64,000 nt of DNA from Nitrospira sp. (GTDB lineage Bacteria; Nitrospirota; Nitrospiria; Nitrospirales; Nitrospiraceae): positions 1 to 64,000 of the forward strand of contig JADLEJ010000050.1 in the NCBI GenBank assembly GCA_020846195.1, read 5' to 3'. Of the stretch, positions 1-9,616 are shown piece after piece (the first letter of the stretch is position 1; each line of letters starts with the position of its first letter). The notes beneath the pieces were generated by a model that did not search any database, was not told where the DNA came from, and saw only the letters and a program-made list of their open reading frames with translations. The translations under genes and the position numbers were made by a program.

Positions 1-189
1 ATCCCCCGCCCCTTCTCCTCAACATCCGCCTCCCCCACCAGGAGTCAGTCGATTCGGGCGCTAACGATAACCCTCTTGGAAGGCGCTACAGTGGTGGCAT
101 GCACCTGCCGATACTGATAGCGAGGCGAGACCAGAGCGATCGGGGATCGATCGCCCTGCAAAATTCAAAAACCCTGCTAGAATTTCTCT

Positions 190-621
190 ATGGCTACGTC
201 ATCGCAACAATCCACGATACAAACAACCGATCCGCTGCGCCGCACCTTGACCGATGTGCGTCATGGGCTGTTGGGGCTCCACAAAGCCCTGATTGTGGCG
301 GAGCAGCTCACGTTCGAGCGAATCTACGGCCGCGTGGATTCGACCGGGCAGTTGCTGCAACTCGTCATGAACGATCCCTGGTTCACCTGGCTGCATCCGC
401 TGTCCAATGTGGTAGTCCGCATCGATGAGATGCTGGATGAAGGATGCGCCCTGTCGCTGGAGGATGTCGCGCAGATCCTCACGGAAGTCCGCGGCATGAT
501 CCGCCCCTCAGAATTGGGCGATGGATTTGAGCGCAGCTACTATGAAGCGCTGCAGCGCGCCCCCGAAGTCGTCATGGCACACTGCGAGATGAAAAAACTC
601 CTGACCCTTCCTGCGGTCTAG
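190..621 (+). CDS. conserved hypothetical protein
   Basis: 143-aa ORF, globular composition, no recognised domain. Confidence 0.6.
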   Translation: MATSSQQSTIQTTDPLRRTLTDVRHGLLGLHKALIVAEQLTFERIYGRVDSTGQLLQLVMNDPWFTWLHPLSNVVVRIDEMLDEGCALSLEDVAQILTEVRGMIRPSELGDGFERSYYEALQRAPEVVMAHCEMKKLLTLPAV

Positions 622-673
622 ACCTTCCGCATTCGCATCCCTCTATCTTTCCCGGCCTTCCTCTAAATAAAAA

Positions 674-699
674 GCGGCCGGCTCTTTCGAACCGGCCGC
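674..699 (-). terminator. rho-independent terminator for the 738-1166 minus-strand gene
   Basis: GCGGCCGG...CCGGCCGC 8-bp perfect stem followed on the minus strand by CTTTTTATTT. Confidence 0.7.
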
Positions 700-737
700 C
701 GCGTCATTCTGCATTCCCGCCAAAGCAGGACACCCGA

Positions 738-1166
738 TTAGTGCTTGTCGCCGTCTTCGTGCTTGTCCGTCTCATCATGCTTGTCGCGATCGCCGTGCTT
801 CTCGCGGTCGCCATGCTTGCCGCGTCCCCGAGCATTGTCACGGCCGTGCTTCCCATGCTCACCGGCCGCTTCATCGGCCCGATCTAAGCCATGTTTCTTG
901 CCATGCCCTTTTCCGCGTTTCTTCCCCTTGCCCTTGCCTTTCCCCTCCTGCTCGTCTTCCCCCTCATGCCGGTCTTTCTTCTTCTCTCCTTCAACGGCCG
1001 GTGCCGAAGCCGGCGCAGAAGCCGGTTGCGTGGCTTGGGGAGCAGGAGCCGGGACTGGTGCAGGGGCAGGAACTGCCGCCGGATCAGTTGCCGGCGCCTG
1101 CGCGAACACCTGTGTATAGGCCGCAAACACGACCACAGCCATCACCATCGAGACGGTCTTCTTCAT
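738..1166 (-). CDS. secreted His/Lys/Asp/Gly-rich low-complexity protein
   Basis: Internal start MKKTVSMVMAVVVFAAYTQVFAQ gives a signal peptide, then a Pro/Ala linker and a KHGDREKHGDRDKH... tail. Confidence 0.65.
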   Translation of the reverse strand: MKKTVSMVMAVVVFAAYTQVFAQAPATDPAAVPAPAPVPAPAPQATQPASAPASAPAVEGEKKKDRHEGEDEQEGKGKGKGKKRGKGHGKKHGLDRADEAAGEHGKHGRDNARGRGKHGDREKHGDRDKHDETDKHEDGDKH

Positions 1167-1340
1167 GCCATCCTCCATCCAGAGATCATCTATCCGATAC
1201 GAAGGCCCATCCTTCTCGGACCCCACACCTAACCATACAGCGCTCTTGGCGCCAACAAGTTTTCAGATTTCTCCCACTCGAATTGTGGCTGAAATCGAAC
1301 GACAAATTATTGAAGAGTTATTGCCGCAACAAGGACTGTC

Positions 1341-1646
1341 TCAGACGATCTGCGTGCAAGGCCAGGCAAACACACGAATAGACGGCTTCTGCCAACCAGG
1401 ATGCCCCTCTGATTCCATGCACCAGGCTGTCACCGCCTCCGTAACACGTAGCCGACGGTCGTCATCGAGCGCGACGAGAATAACCGAATTGGTGCCGGGA
1501 TAGAACGCCAGCCCCTCTGCTGGACCGGTCTGACCGTAACCGACCGTCTCATTCACCTCTGTGAAGGCATTCACCTCGCACCGATGGAGCAACGCATGCA
1601 CCTGTTCCTTCAGCGAGGAGCGGAAGGCCAGCATCATCATCTGCAT
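1341..1646 (-). CDS. PII-like small protein (PG0541-type transporter-associated family)
   Basis: 101 aa; MMMLAFRSSLKEQVHALLHRCEVNAFTEV... resembles PII-like transporter-associated proteins. Confidence 0.5.
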   Translation of the reverse strand: MQMMMLAFRSSLKEQVHALLHRCEVNAFTEVNETVGYGQTGPAEGLAFYPGTNSVILVALDDDRRLRVTEAVTAWCMESEGHPGWQKPSIRVFAWPCTQIV

Positions 1647-1655
1647 AGGAATCTC

Positions 1656-2093
1656 CTACATGCGGCCTTCGTCGAGTTCGATCGCGTCGACCCACAGGGA
1701 AGCTGGCGGCAGCGAGCTGACTGGCACGCCGCGCTTCCTCGCAATTTCATCCAGACGCCCCTGGAGCCGTGCGCGCGTCGCATCATCCTTAGGGCCGGAA
1801 GAGAGCAACCCTTGCGACCACTGTGCAATCTCCTCATGCGAATGCGGCTTGCCGTTCACCACCACCCAGGCCAGCACTTGCTCATCTGTGCCGCCAGCCA
1901 GCACCTTCTGCTCGAAGGCCTTCGGATCGATCGCCAAAAAGTCGATCAGGTACTTGTCGAATCCAACCGTAATGTAGTTGTAATCCTGAATCTGGCCGGC
2001 ATGACGAAGCTTAACCTTGTCGATAAACCGCCCCAGATGGGCAATGCCACCGAGAAGCGCTTTGGGACTGCGGGGATATTGTTGTTGCGTCAT
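1656..2093 (-). CDS. DUF5069 domain-containing protein
   Basis: PRSPKALLGGIAHLGRFIDKVKLRHAGQI...YNYITVGFDKYLIDFL. Confidence 0.65.
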   Translation of the reverse strand: MTQQQYPRSPKALLGGIAHLGRFIDKVKLRHAGQIQDYNYITVGFDKYLIDFLAIDPKAFEQKVLAGGTDEQVLAWVVVNGKPHSHEEIAQWSQGLLSSGPKDDATRARLQGRLDEIARKRGVPVSSLPPASLWVDAIELDEGRM

Positions 2094-2108
2094 ATCTCCT
2101 GATTCCTC

Positions 2109-2504
2109 TCATGGGTGGATGACATTCAAACTGAGCACTTCTTCAAACGAATCGTAGTCACGGTCATTGTGCAGCAAGGCATGCCCCTCCAACAAACAAA
2201 ACGTCGCGATCAGAGAATCGATGGTCTTGCGCACGGTTCGCCCAGCGGCTCTCAAGCGCCGATAGTTAAGAGCCGCTTCGACAGCGACTTCAACCGTCCC
2301 CGTCTCAAAAACTGCAAACTTCATCAGCTCCGCTCGAACCGCCTCAAATTGCTTGTCTGTGGTGAGACCTTGTAACACTTCGCAGAGAATCAAATCGGTA
2401 AGGCCAATGCGCTCTCTTGCCAGCTGCGCATCGAGCCAGTCGGCATGGGAAGTGCGTGCTCCCCGAAAGTAATCTATCCACACCGTCGTATCGACAATGA
2501 TCAT
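2109..2504 (-). CDS. vapC: PIN-domain toxin, VapC family
   Basis: MIIVDTTVWIDYFRG...LCEVLQGL...TIDSLIATFCLLEGHALLHNDRDYD; overlaps upstream antitoxin by ATGA. Confidence 0.85.
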   Translation of the reverse strand: MIIVDTTVWIDYFRGARTSHADWLDAQLARERIGLTDLILCEVLQGLTTDKQFEAVRAELMKFAVFETGTVEVAVEAALNYRRLRAAGRTVRKTIDSLIATFCLLEGHALLHNDRDYDSFEEVLSLNVIHP

Positions 2505-2710
2505 GATGCCGCCTTGATACGCCCCTCCCGCATCGCGCCGAGATCTCCCTCCCACTCAATCTTGCCACGCAACTGGCGGATGCCTTCTTGCCTCTTCACC
2601 TTGATCAGCAATCGAAGCCCCTCTTCTACCACCGCTTTCTTCGTCGAAAGCCCGGTGGCCTTCATCGCCCGCTGCATCAAGCTATTGTCGATCACGATGT
2701 TGGTACGCAT
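2501..2710 (-). CDS. vapB: VapB-family antitoxin
   Basis: MRTNIVIDNSLMQRAMKATGLSTKKAVVEEGLRLLI, overlaps vapC. Confidence 0.8.
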   Translation of the reverse strand: MRTNIVIDNSLMQRAMKATGLSTKKAVVEEGLRLLIKVKRQEGIRQLRGKIEWEGDLGAMREGRIKAAS

Positions 2711-2859
2711 AGCACCTCCGACATGGAATGTGTACGAATAATAAAATACTACACACGCGGGCCAGGAGAAGCAAGCCGCAAGGAAACACGCCATTCGCTG
2801 ATAATGGAGCAGACCGGCTCAACGGCGCTGATTGTTCTAAGGCAGCGCACCTGCCGTCT

Positions 2860-3960
2860 CTAGGCCGAACCGATTCTTTTCCCGGTCGCCCGCTCGAAGA
2901 GATGAATGGATGCCCGGCGTACCGACACCGCAACGCTGTCGCCCACGTTTGGAATAAATCCGGCCTCCGTTAACCCGATGACTGTCATGGCTTGAGCATC
3001 CTGAAGGTCTACCGTGACCCACATTCCGGCTCCAGACGGCTCGACGAGTCGAACGATTCCCGATACAGCCCCCTCCCCTGTTGCCGCAACAGATGTAATG
3101 GCCACGACTTCCGGTCTGATTCCCATGATGAGAGGTTGATCCAGAAGATGCTGGGCTCCCGTCTCCGCTAACGGCAGCCGAATGGGCCCGGCTCGAAGCG
3201 TCTGGCCCTCACGATGCGCGTCGAGCAGATTCATCGGCGGATAACCCATGAATCCGGCGACAAACATGTTGGCAGGACGCGCATAGATCTCGTGCGGGTG
3301 GTCGATTTGCTGCACCTCGCCATGATTGAATACCGCTAATCGGTCGGCCAGCGTCATTGCCTCCGTCTGATCGTGCGTCACATAGATCGTGGTGATCTTC
3401 AGCTCTTCGTGCAATCGCCGCAGTTCCGCGCGCATCGACGCCCGCAGCTTCGCATCGAGATTCGACAGCGGCTCATCCATCAAAAAAACCCGCGGCTTTC
3501 TGATGAGCGCCCGGCCGAGCGCCACCCGTTGCCGCTGGCCACCCGACAACTCACGCGGCCGCCGGTCGAGCAACGGGATCAATCCAAGAAACCCAGCTAC
3601 TTTTTGCACTTCTTCTTCGATGCGGCGACGATCGAATCCATGCCGGCGCTTCGTTACTTGAAGGGGAAACGCCAGATTGCCGCGCACCGTCATATGCGGG
3701 TAGAGCGCATAACTCTGAAAGACGAGCGCGATGTCGCGCGCGCGCGGCTCCAGTTCTGTCACATCTTCTCCGTCGAACAAGATGCGGCCGGCTGTCGGTC
3801 GATCTAATCCGGCAAGGAGGTTCAACAGCGTCGATTTCCCGCATCCTGAGGGACCGACGACCGCAAACAGCTCTCCTTCGTTGATCGTCAGGGTCACGTC
3901 CGGAAGCACATTCGTCGCGCCATATCGTTTCGAGAGATGTTCCAATCGCACTTCCGCCAT
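2860..3960 (-). CDS. sugar ABC transporter ATP-binding protein (UgpC/MalK family)
   Basis: Walker A GPSGCGKST, LSGGQRQRVALGRAL signature, Walker B VFLMDEPLSNLDA. Confidence 0.9.
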   Translation of the reverse strand: MAEVRLEHLSKRYGATNVLPDVTLTINEGELFAVVGPSGCGKSTLLNLLAGLDRPTAGRILFDGEDVTELEPRARDIALVFQSYALYPHMTVRGNLAFPLQVTKRRHGFDRRRIEEEVQKVAGFLGLIPLLDRRPRELSGGQRQRVALGRALIRKPRVFLMDEPLSNLDAKLRASMRAELRRLHEELKITTIYVTHDQTEAMTLADRLAVFNHGEVQQIDHPHEIYARPANMFVAGFMGYPPMNLLDAHREGQTLRAGPIRLPLAETGAQHLLDQPLIMGIRPEVVAITSVAATGEGAVSGIVRLVEPSGAGMWVTVDLQDAQAMTVIGLTEAGFIPNVGDSVAVSVRRASIHLFERATGKRIGSA

Positions 3961-3966
3961 CGCGTC

Positions 3967-4827
3967 TTACCCCTTCACGCTCCCGGCCGTTAATCCGGCC
4001 ACGATGTGCCGTTGAAACAAAATAGCTAATGCTCCGACAGGAAGCGTCACCACAAGAGAGGCGGCCGCGATATCGCCCCACGGAATTTCATAGAGCCCTG
4101 GAAATAGCGCGACCGCGACCGGGGCGGTTCGCGTCGCATCGCTGGCGGTGAGGGTCAAGGCGAACATGAACTCGTTCCATGAATAAATGAATACCAACAA
4201 TGCCGCGACGGCAAGACCTGGGCGCGCCAATGGAAAAAATATCGTGAACAGCGCACGCAGCGGCGTGCAGCCATCGACACGCGCGGCATAGTACAGTTCC
4301 GCTGGCAATTGCCGGAAGAAACTCGTCAAGAGCCAGACGGCGAGGGGCAGCGAATACACCGCATGGGTAAGGCCCACGGCCAGCAGCGTATCCCGAAGAC
4401 CGAGCTCGCGCATCAATAAGTACAAGGGGCTGATCACCGCAATTGGCGGGAACATCGAGGTCGACAGAACCAATCCGAGAATGACCGGCTTACCAGCAAT
4501 CGGCAAACGCGCCAGCGCAAAGGCGCACAACGTCCCCACCACAATGGAGACCGTGGTGGCGCTAACCGCCACGATCAGACTGTTCGCCAGCGACTGGGCG
4601 ATCGGAGATTCGAATAAAACTCTCCCATAATGGGAGAGCGTCATCTGCTCCGGGAGGATCGGCGGCAGCCGCACGAGATCCTGATCGAGCTTGACCGACG
4701 TTACCGCCTGCCAGAGAATCGGCCCCAGGCAGAAGAGCCCCACAGACAGCATGAGGCATAGCTTCAGGCCAACCTGCCGAAGAGTTCTCACATTGCCGAG
4801 CGGTCGATCCTCCGTCATATCCGACAT
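3967..4827 (-). CDS. carbohydrate ABC transporter permease (MalG-like)
   Basis: EAA-type loop YYAARVDGCTPLRALFTIFFPLARPGL, operonic. Confidence 0.88.
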   Translation of the reverse strand: MSDMTEDRPLGNVRTLRQVGLKLCLMLSVGLFCLGPILWQAVTSVKLDQDLVRLPPILPEQMTLSHYGRVLFESPIAQSLANSLIVAVSATTVSIVVGTLCAFALARLPIAGKPVILGLVLSTSMFPPIAVISPLYLLMRELGLRDTLLAVGLTHAVYSLPLAVWLLTSFFRQLPAELYYAARVDGCTPLRALFTIFFPLARPGLAVAALLVFIYSWNEFMFALTLTASDATRTAPVAVALFPGLYEIPWGDIAAASLVVTLPVGALAILFQRHIVAGLTAGSVKG

Positions 4828-5765
4828 CAGGCACTCTCCTGAAAATGGCGCCGCAACAGCACGACATACAGCGCGGAAAGCCCCGCCACAAGGATGAACA
4901 TCGCTGTGGCCAGTGCGGAGCCATACCCAAATTGCAACGTCTGAAACAATGTTTTGTAGGCATAAATCGACAGCGTTTCAGTCGTGTTGCCCGGGCCGCC
5001 GCCCGTCAGCACAAACACCGCATCGAACACGCGCACCGCGTCCATCGTGCGAAACACGAGCACGATCACGACGATGGGCATCAACAGCGGAAGCGTGATC
5101 CGGCGAAACCGCTCCCACGGTCCCGCGCCATCGACTGTGGCCGCGGCATACAGATCTTGCGGCAAGGCTTTCAGGCCCGCCAACAACAACAAGGTCGCGA
5201 ACGGCGTCGTTTTCCAGACATCCATGACGACAGCCGCATGGATCGCCCAGTCCGGATCGGCGAGCCAATCGATCGGGGCGTCGATCAATCCAACCCGAAG
5301 AAGCAGGTAGTTGAGCAAGCCATAATCCGGTTGGTAGAGCCACTTCCAGATTTGAGCCGACACCACGGTGGGAACCGCCCAGGGCAAGAGAACCATCGCT
5401 TGCTCCCACGGCGAAGACCGCCCAGATCGGCTCGTGAGCCGATCCAGCAAGAGCGCCAGGCCAAATCCCACCACCAATTCGGCAGTGACCGAGAGTGTCG
5501 TAAAATACAGCGTGACGCGGCACGCGGCCCAAAACCGCTCGTCGCTCCATAGCTGGACGTAATTGGCCGCTCCGATAAATTCATCCAGGCCGAACACCGG
5601 CATGCGCCGATACAGACTCAGCCACAGGGCGGCTCCAATCGGAGCGAGCGCCACGAATCCCAGCAGCACAAACGCCGGAGCCGCCAGGAGATAGCCCCAA
5701 GCGCGCTCCGACAGACGGCTCACGCGCCTCACTCCTCCTGCTCCTGTCGAGTGCGGGCCTGTCAT
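4827..5765 (-). CDS. carbohydrate ABC transporter permease (MalF-like)
   Basis: EAA loop LYAAATVDGAGPWERFRRITLPLLMPIV. Confidence 0.88.
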   Translation of the reverse strand: MTGPHSTGAGGVRRVSRLSERAWGYLLAAPAFVLLGFVALAPIGAALWLSLYRRMPVFGLDEFIGAANYVQLWSDERFWAACRVTLYFTTLSVTAELVVGFGLALLLDRLTSRSGRSSPWEQAMVLLPWAVPTVVSAQIWKWLYQPDYGLLNYLLLRVGLIDAPIDWLADPDWAIHAAVVMDVWKTTPFATLLLLAGLKALPQDLYAAATVDGAGPWERFRRITLPLLMPIVVIVLVFRTMDAVRVFDAVFVLTGGGPGNTTETLSIYAYKTLFQTLQFGYGSALATAMFILVAGLSALYVVLLRRHFQESA

Positions 5766-7093
5766 TGCCGTGCTCCAGCAACTGAAGCGGCTCCGCCGCC
5801 CATGTACCGATCCGCCTGACGGCGAACCGCGTCCAACACCGCTCGCGGTGTTTTCCGCCCTACGACGAGGGCGCTGATTTCTGGCTGCGCAGCTTGAGAT
5901 AGCAGGATGTACGAGGGCGTCACCGGACGAGGTTGCGACTGAAGAAGCGTCGGATAGAGAGCCATCAGTTCCGGCCTGGCATCGAGCACCGATGCGTCCG
6001 AGTACAGCGCCCGGCGCGCCGGGTTATACCCAAGCTGGATGGCAATCGCACGCTGGATATCCGGTGAGGTCAAAAAGCGGACGAGCTCGCCAGCCGCTTC
6101 GCGCCGAGAAGACTGTTCCGCAACCGCCAGCAACCATCCACCCAAAACCGGCGCCCCGGCATGACCGGGCACGGATGGAAGAGGCGCCATGCCGATCTTT
6201 CCGCGAACAGGAGATCCCTGGCGCTGCAACAACGGCCAGGCATAGGGCCAATTGCGCATGAAAACCGCCTGGCCATCTCCGAAGAAGTGCCGAGTCGATT
6301 CCTCATCGGCCATGCTGGTCGATGGGGGACTCACCTTGTGCATTGCAATTGTATCGCGCAAAAATTGAAGGCCGCGCTCGGCCTGATCGAGATCGCCGGT
6401 CCACAAGTCCGCCCCATAACTTCTGAGCACATCGAGCGTCGTGCAGATCAATCCCTCATACTGCTTTCCCTGCCACACAAATCCCGATAACCGGCGATCC
6501 TGCTCCGCATCCACAATCACCGTTGCCGCATGGACCAAATCGTCCCAGGTCGAGGGAGGCATGAGGCCATAGCGGTCGAGCAAATCGCGCCGGTAGTACA
6601 ACATGCCCGCATCGATATACCAGGGCACGGCATAGAGCTGCCCTCCAAATGTGGCCGCCGCGACCGCACTGGGGAAGAAGGCCGCTCGTTCGCCCATCGG
6701 CACGATGTCGTCCAGTCGGCCGATCCAGCCTGCCTGGGCAAACTCCTGCACCCAGATGGTATCGATGGCCAGCACATCGAACGGCGCGCTTCCTCCATCT
6801 AAATTCATCGCATAATATTGATGCTGTCGGTCCGACGACGCAGGCAACAGCTCTTCGCGCACGATTAGGCCGGGATGGCGTTGTTCAAACTCGCGGAGCA
6901 GGCCCGGCAAAACGGTCGCGTCGCCGGATAATTTCCCGTGCTTGAAGATCAACACCGTAGCGGAAGAGGCAGGCTCCTCCCCGCCTTGCAGACAACCGAC
7001 AATCGCCACGGTCCAGAGGGACAGGACAACGCCAGCCAGTATTACCGGCAGGCGTCGACCGAGATGACGCCGAGATTTTGTGGCAACATCCAT
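5762..7093 (-). CDS. extracellular sugar-binding lipoprotein of ABC transporter
   Basis: Signal/lipobox VAIVGC, SBP family 1 features; operonic; start may be 7144. Confidence 0.85.
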   Translation of the reverse strand: MDVATKSRRHLGRRLPVILAGVVLSLWTVAIVGCLQGGEEPASSATVLIFKHGKLSGDATVLPGLLREFEQRHPGLIVREELLPASSDRQHQYYAMNLDGGSAPFDVLAIDTIWVQEFAQAGWIGRLDDIVPMGERAAFFPSAVAAATFGGQLYAVPWYIDAGMLYYRRDLLDRYGLMPPSTWDDLVHAATVIVDAEQDRRLSGFVWQGKQYEGLICTTLDVLRSYGADLWTGDLDQAERGLQFLRDTIAMHKVSPPSTSMADEESTRHFFGDGQAVFMRNWPYAWPLLQRQGSPVRGKIGMAPLPSVPGHAGAPVLGGWLLAVAEQSSRREAAGELVRFLTSPDIQRAIAIQLGYNPARRALYSDASVLDARPELMALYPTLLQSQPRPVTPSYILLSQAAQPEISALVVGRKTPRAVLDAVRRQADRYMGGGAASVAGARQ

Positions 7094-7231
7094 CACATCA
7101 TCATCCTCGTTTCGCGCGGCTGAGAAGCAGAACTTTCGCGACACGTGCCGAACGGGGGCCTTCTGAGGCCGCGCGTTCCGCGAGCACAGAGGATTAATCA
7201 GGTGGCAGGGAGATTTGAGAGAGAGAACGTT

Positions 7232-7351
7232 TTAGGAAGCCAGCTGCTTTACGGACTTCCCCGCTTGCAGATACTGATTGATCCCCACCGCCATTTTCCG
7301 CCCGCCGGTGATGGCCCAGATAATGAGCGAGGCGACGCGCTTGGAGTTGCG
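7232..7351 (-). pseudogene. divergent 3'-end remnant of gltD
   Basis: Minus strand reads RNSKRVASLIIWAITGGRKMAVGINQYLQAGKSVKQLAS*, matching intact GltD C-terminus GDTKRGASLIVWAITEGRRMAAGINQYLQAGKSAKKSVS*. Confidence 0.85.
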
Positions 7352-7369
7352 TCGAGCCTCTCCTGATCT

Positions 7370-8116
7370 TCACCGTCCCCAATTCTCTTTCAGGTGCGCG
7401 ACCGCCTGGCTCAGCGCGTCTTCTCCGGCCACCCAATGCAGGGTGGCGCGTTTCGCCGGGTCCTCGCGCGGCGGGAAGTAGCGCTGCGTGCGCCCCGCTT
7501 TCCGGATCGCCGGGTAGACGTTGGAAGCAAGTCCGCTATCGATCTCTTCGAGCGTGGCCCAGCCCCGCCCTTCGGCGTGCGCAAGCACCCGGCCGTCCTT
7601 CGTATCCAACAGCGCCAATTCCACCAGCGCATAATCGCTTGTCACCGAGCCAAGCACCGTCCCCATCGCCCCGCCGCCTTCATGGGAACCGTCTAGCAGC
7701 AGGCTGTCCTGGCTTCTGTTCTCGACGTGCGAAAGAATGGCGAGCAGGAGTATCTCGACGTCCTGTTCCCCGGCGGTCTGCTTCAAGGAAATTGTTTCTG
7801 TGCGGGCGAAGACGACGCGCACCGGCGCCTCTCGCACGACTTTGACAGGCAGGTCGCGCTCCACCAGGGCCCGGAAAAATTCCGGCACAGGCCGAAGCTC
7901 CTCGCCGGACAGCGGCGGCGCTGAATCCTTTCCCGTCGCATCGTTGATGACCACCAACGCCACGTCAAGCGGCATGGGCCTGGCTGCAAGTGCGCCCGCT
8001 TGCATTGTGGAAGATGGGACGTAGGTCTGGAGTCTAGGTTCCGGGAGAGTCCCGGCACAAGCGGACAAGAGGCAGACAATGACCCAGAGAAATAAAGACT
8101 TCGCTCGTCGCTCCAT
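7370..8116 (-). CDS. lipoprotein, hypothetical (GNA1162-like possible)
   Basis: Lipobox LLSAC; 248 aa. Confidence 0.65.
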   Translation of the reverse strand: MERRAKSLFLWVIVCLLSACAGTLPEPRLQTYVPSSTMQAGALAARPMPLDVALVVINDATGKDSAPPLSGEELRPVPEFFRALVERDLPVKVVREAPVRVVFARTETISLKQTAGEQDVEILLLAILSHVENRSQDSLLLDGSHEGGGAMGTVLGSVTSDYALVELALLDTKDGRVLAHAEGRGWATLEEIDSGLASNVYPAIRKAGRTQRYFPPREDPAKRATLHWVAGEDALSQAVAHLKENWGR

Positions 8117-8166
8117 CGCCTCCTCTATTCTCCAGCGAGAAAAGATCGGCTATCTGTCCGGCCGCG

Positions 8167-9603
8167 TTACGAGACTGACTTCTTCGCCGACTTCCCCGCT
8201 TGCAGGTACTGATTGATCCCCGCCGCCATCCGCCGCCCTTCGGTGATCGCCCAGACGATGAGAGACGCCCCGCGCTTGGTGTCGCCGCCGGCAAAGACGC
8301 CGTCGAGGCTGGTCATAAAGGTCTCGTCCACCGACACGGCCCCGCGCTGATCGTATTTCACGCCGAGGCTGTCGAGCAGGCCGTTTTTCACCGGGCCGGT
8401 GAAGCCCATGGCGAGCAGCACCAGATCCGCATCCATCTCGAAATCGCTGTTGGGGATGGAGACGAACTTCCCTGCATCAAACTTCACGCGACTCCCGTGC
8501 AACTTGGTGACATGGCCGTTGTGGCCGGTGAACTTGGTTGTCGAGATGCTCCACTGGCGGTCGCAGCCTTCTTCATGCGCATGCGACGTCCGCAACTGCA
8601 TCGGCCAGAGTGGCCAGGGAGTGGAGCTCGCGCGAGACGGCGGCGGCTCCGGCAATAACTCGAACTGATGGACTTCGGCGCAACCCTGGCGATGGGCCGT
8701 GCCGACACAATCGGAGCCGGTATCGCCGCCGCCGATGACGATGACCCGCTTGCCTTTGGCCGTGATCGGCTCATCCGCGATGGCGATGCCCGCTGTCCGC
8801 TTGTTCTGCTGCGTGAGGTATTCCATCGCCAGATGCACGCCCTTGAGATCGCGGCCGGGAATCGGCAGCTCGCGCGCCAACTCAGCGCCCATGGTCAATC
8901 CCACGGCATCAAACTGCTGGCGCAGCTGTTCGCCGGTGAGATCGTTCCCGATCGTGACGCCGGTCTTGAATTCGACGCCCTCGGCCTTCATCTGCTCCAG
9001 CCGCCGGTCGATGACCCATTTTTCCATTTTAAAATCGGGGATGCCGTAGCGGAGCAAGCCGCCGATACGGTCGGCTTTCTCGAACACCGTGACCATATGG
9101 CCGGCGCGCGCAAGCTGCTGCGCGGCGGCTAATCCAGAGGGGCCTGACCCGACAATGGCCACCGTCTTTCCGGTTTTGACTACCGGAAGGATCGGCTCGA
9201 CATAGCCTTCATTGAATCCACGGTCGATAATGTTCCATTCCAGCACGCGGATCGAGACCGGGTTTTCGTTGATCCCGAGAACGCAGGCGCCTTCGCAGGG
9301 CGCCGGGCAGAGCCGGCCGGTGAACTCAGGGAAATTGTTCGTGGTGTGCAGCGCCTTGAGCGCGTCTTTCCAGCGGCCGCGGTAGACGAGATCGTTCCAC
9401 TCGGGAATCAGGTTCACCACCGGGCAGCCGGTCGTGCCCTGGCAAAACGGCACGCCGCAATCCATGCAGCGGGCGCCCTGGGCCTTGAGCTTGTCCTCGG
9501 CGATGGGCTCGTACATTTCCTTCCAGTCGAGCACGCGCAGCTCGACCGGCTTCCGCTTGGGGCCCTCGCGGGCATATTTCATAAAACCTTTTGGATCGCC
9601 CAT
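8167..9603 (-). CDS. gltD: glutamate synthase small subunit
   Basis: MGDPKGFMKYAREGPKRKPVELR...RCMDCGVPFCQ...CPAPCEGACVLGIN...GSGPSGLAAAQQL. Confidence 0.95.
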   Translation of the reverse strand: MGDPKGFMKYAREGPKRKPVELRVLDWKEMYEPIAEDKLKAQGARCMDCGVPFCQGTTGCPVVNLIPEWNDLVYRGRWKDALKALHTTNNFPEFTGRLCPAPCEGACVLGINENPVSIRVLEWNIIDRGFNEGYVEPILPVVKTGKTVAIVGSGPSGLAAAQQLARAGHMVTVFEKADRIGGLLRYGIPDFKMEKWVIDRRLEQMKAEGVEFKTGVTIGNDLTGEQLRQQFDAVGLTMGAELARELPIPGRDLKGVHLAMEYLTQQNKRTAGIAIADEPITAKGKRVIVIGGGDTGSDCVGTAHRQGCAEVHQFELLPEPPPSRASSTPWPLWPMQLRTSHAHEEGCDRQWSISTTKFTGHNGHVTKLHGSRVKFDAGKFVSIPNSDFEMDADLVLLAMGFTGPVKNGLLDSLGVKYDQRGAVSVDETFMTSLDGVFAGGDTKRGASLIVWAITEGRRMAAGINQYLQAGKSAKKSVS

Positions 9604-9616
9604 CCCCTGTATCCTT

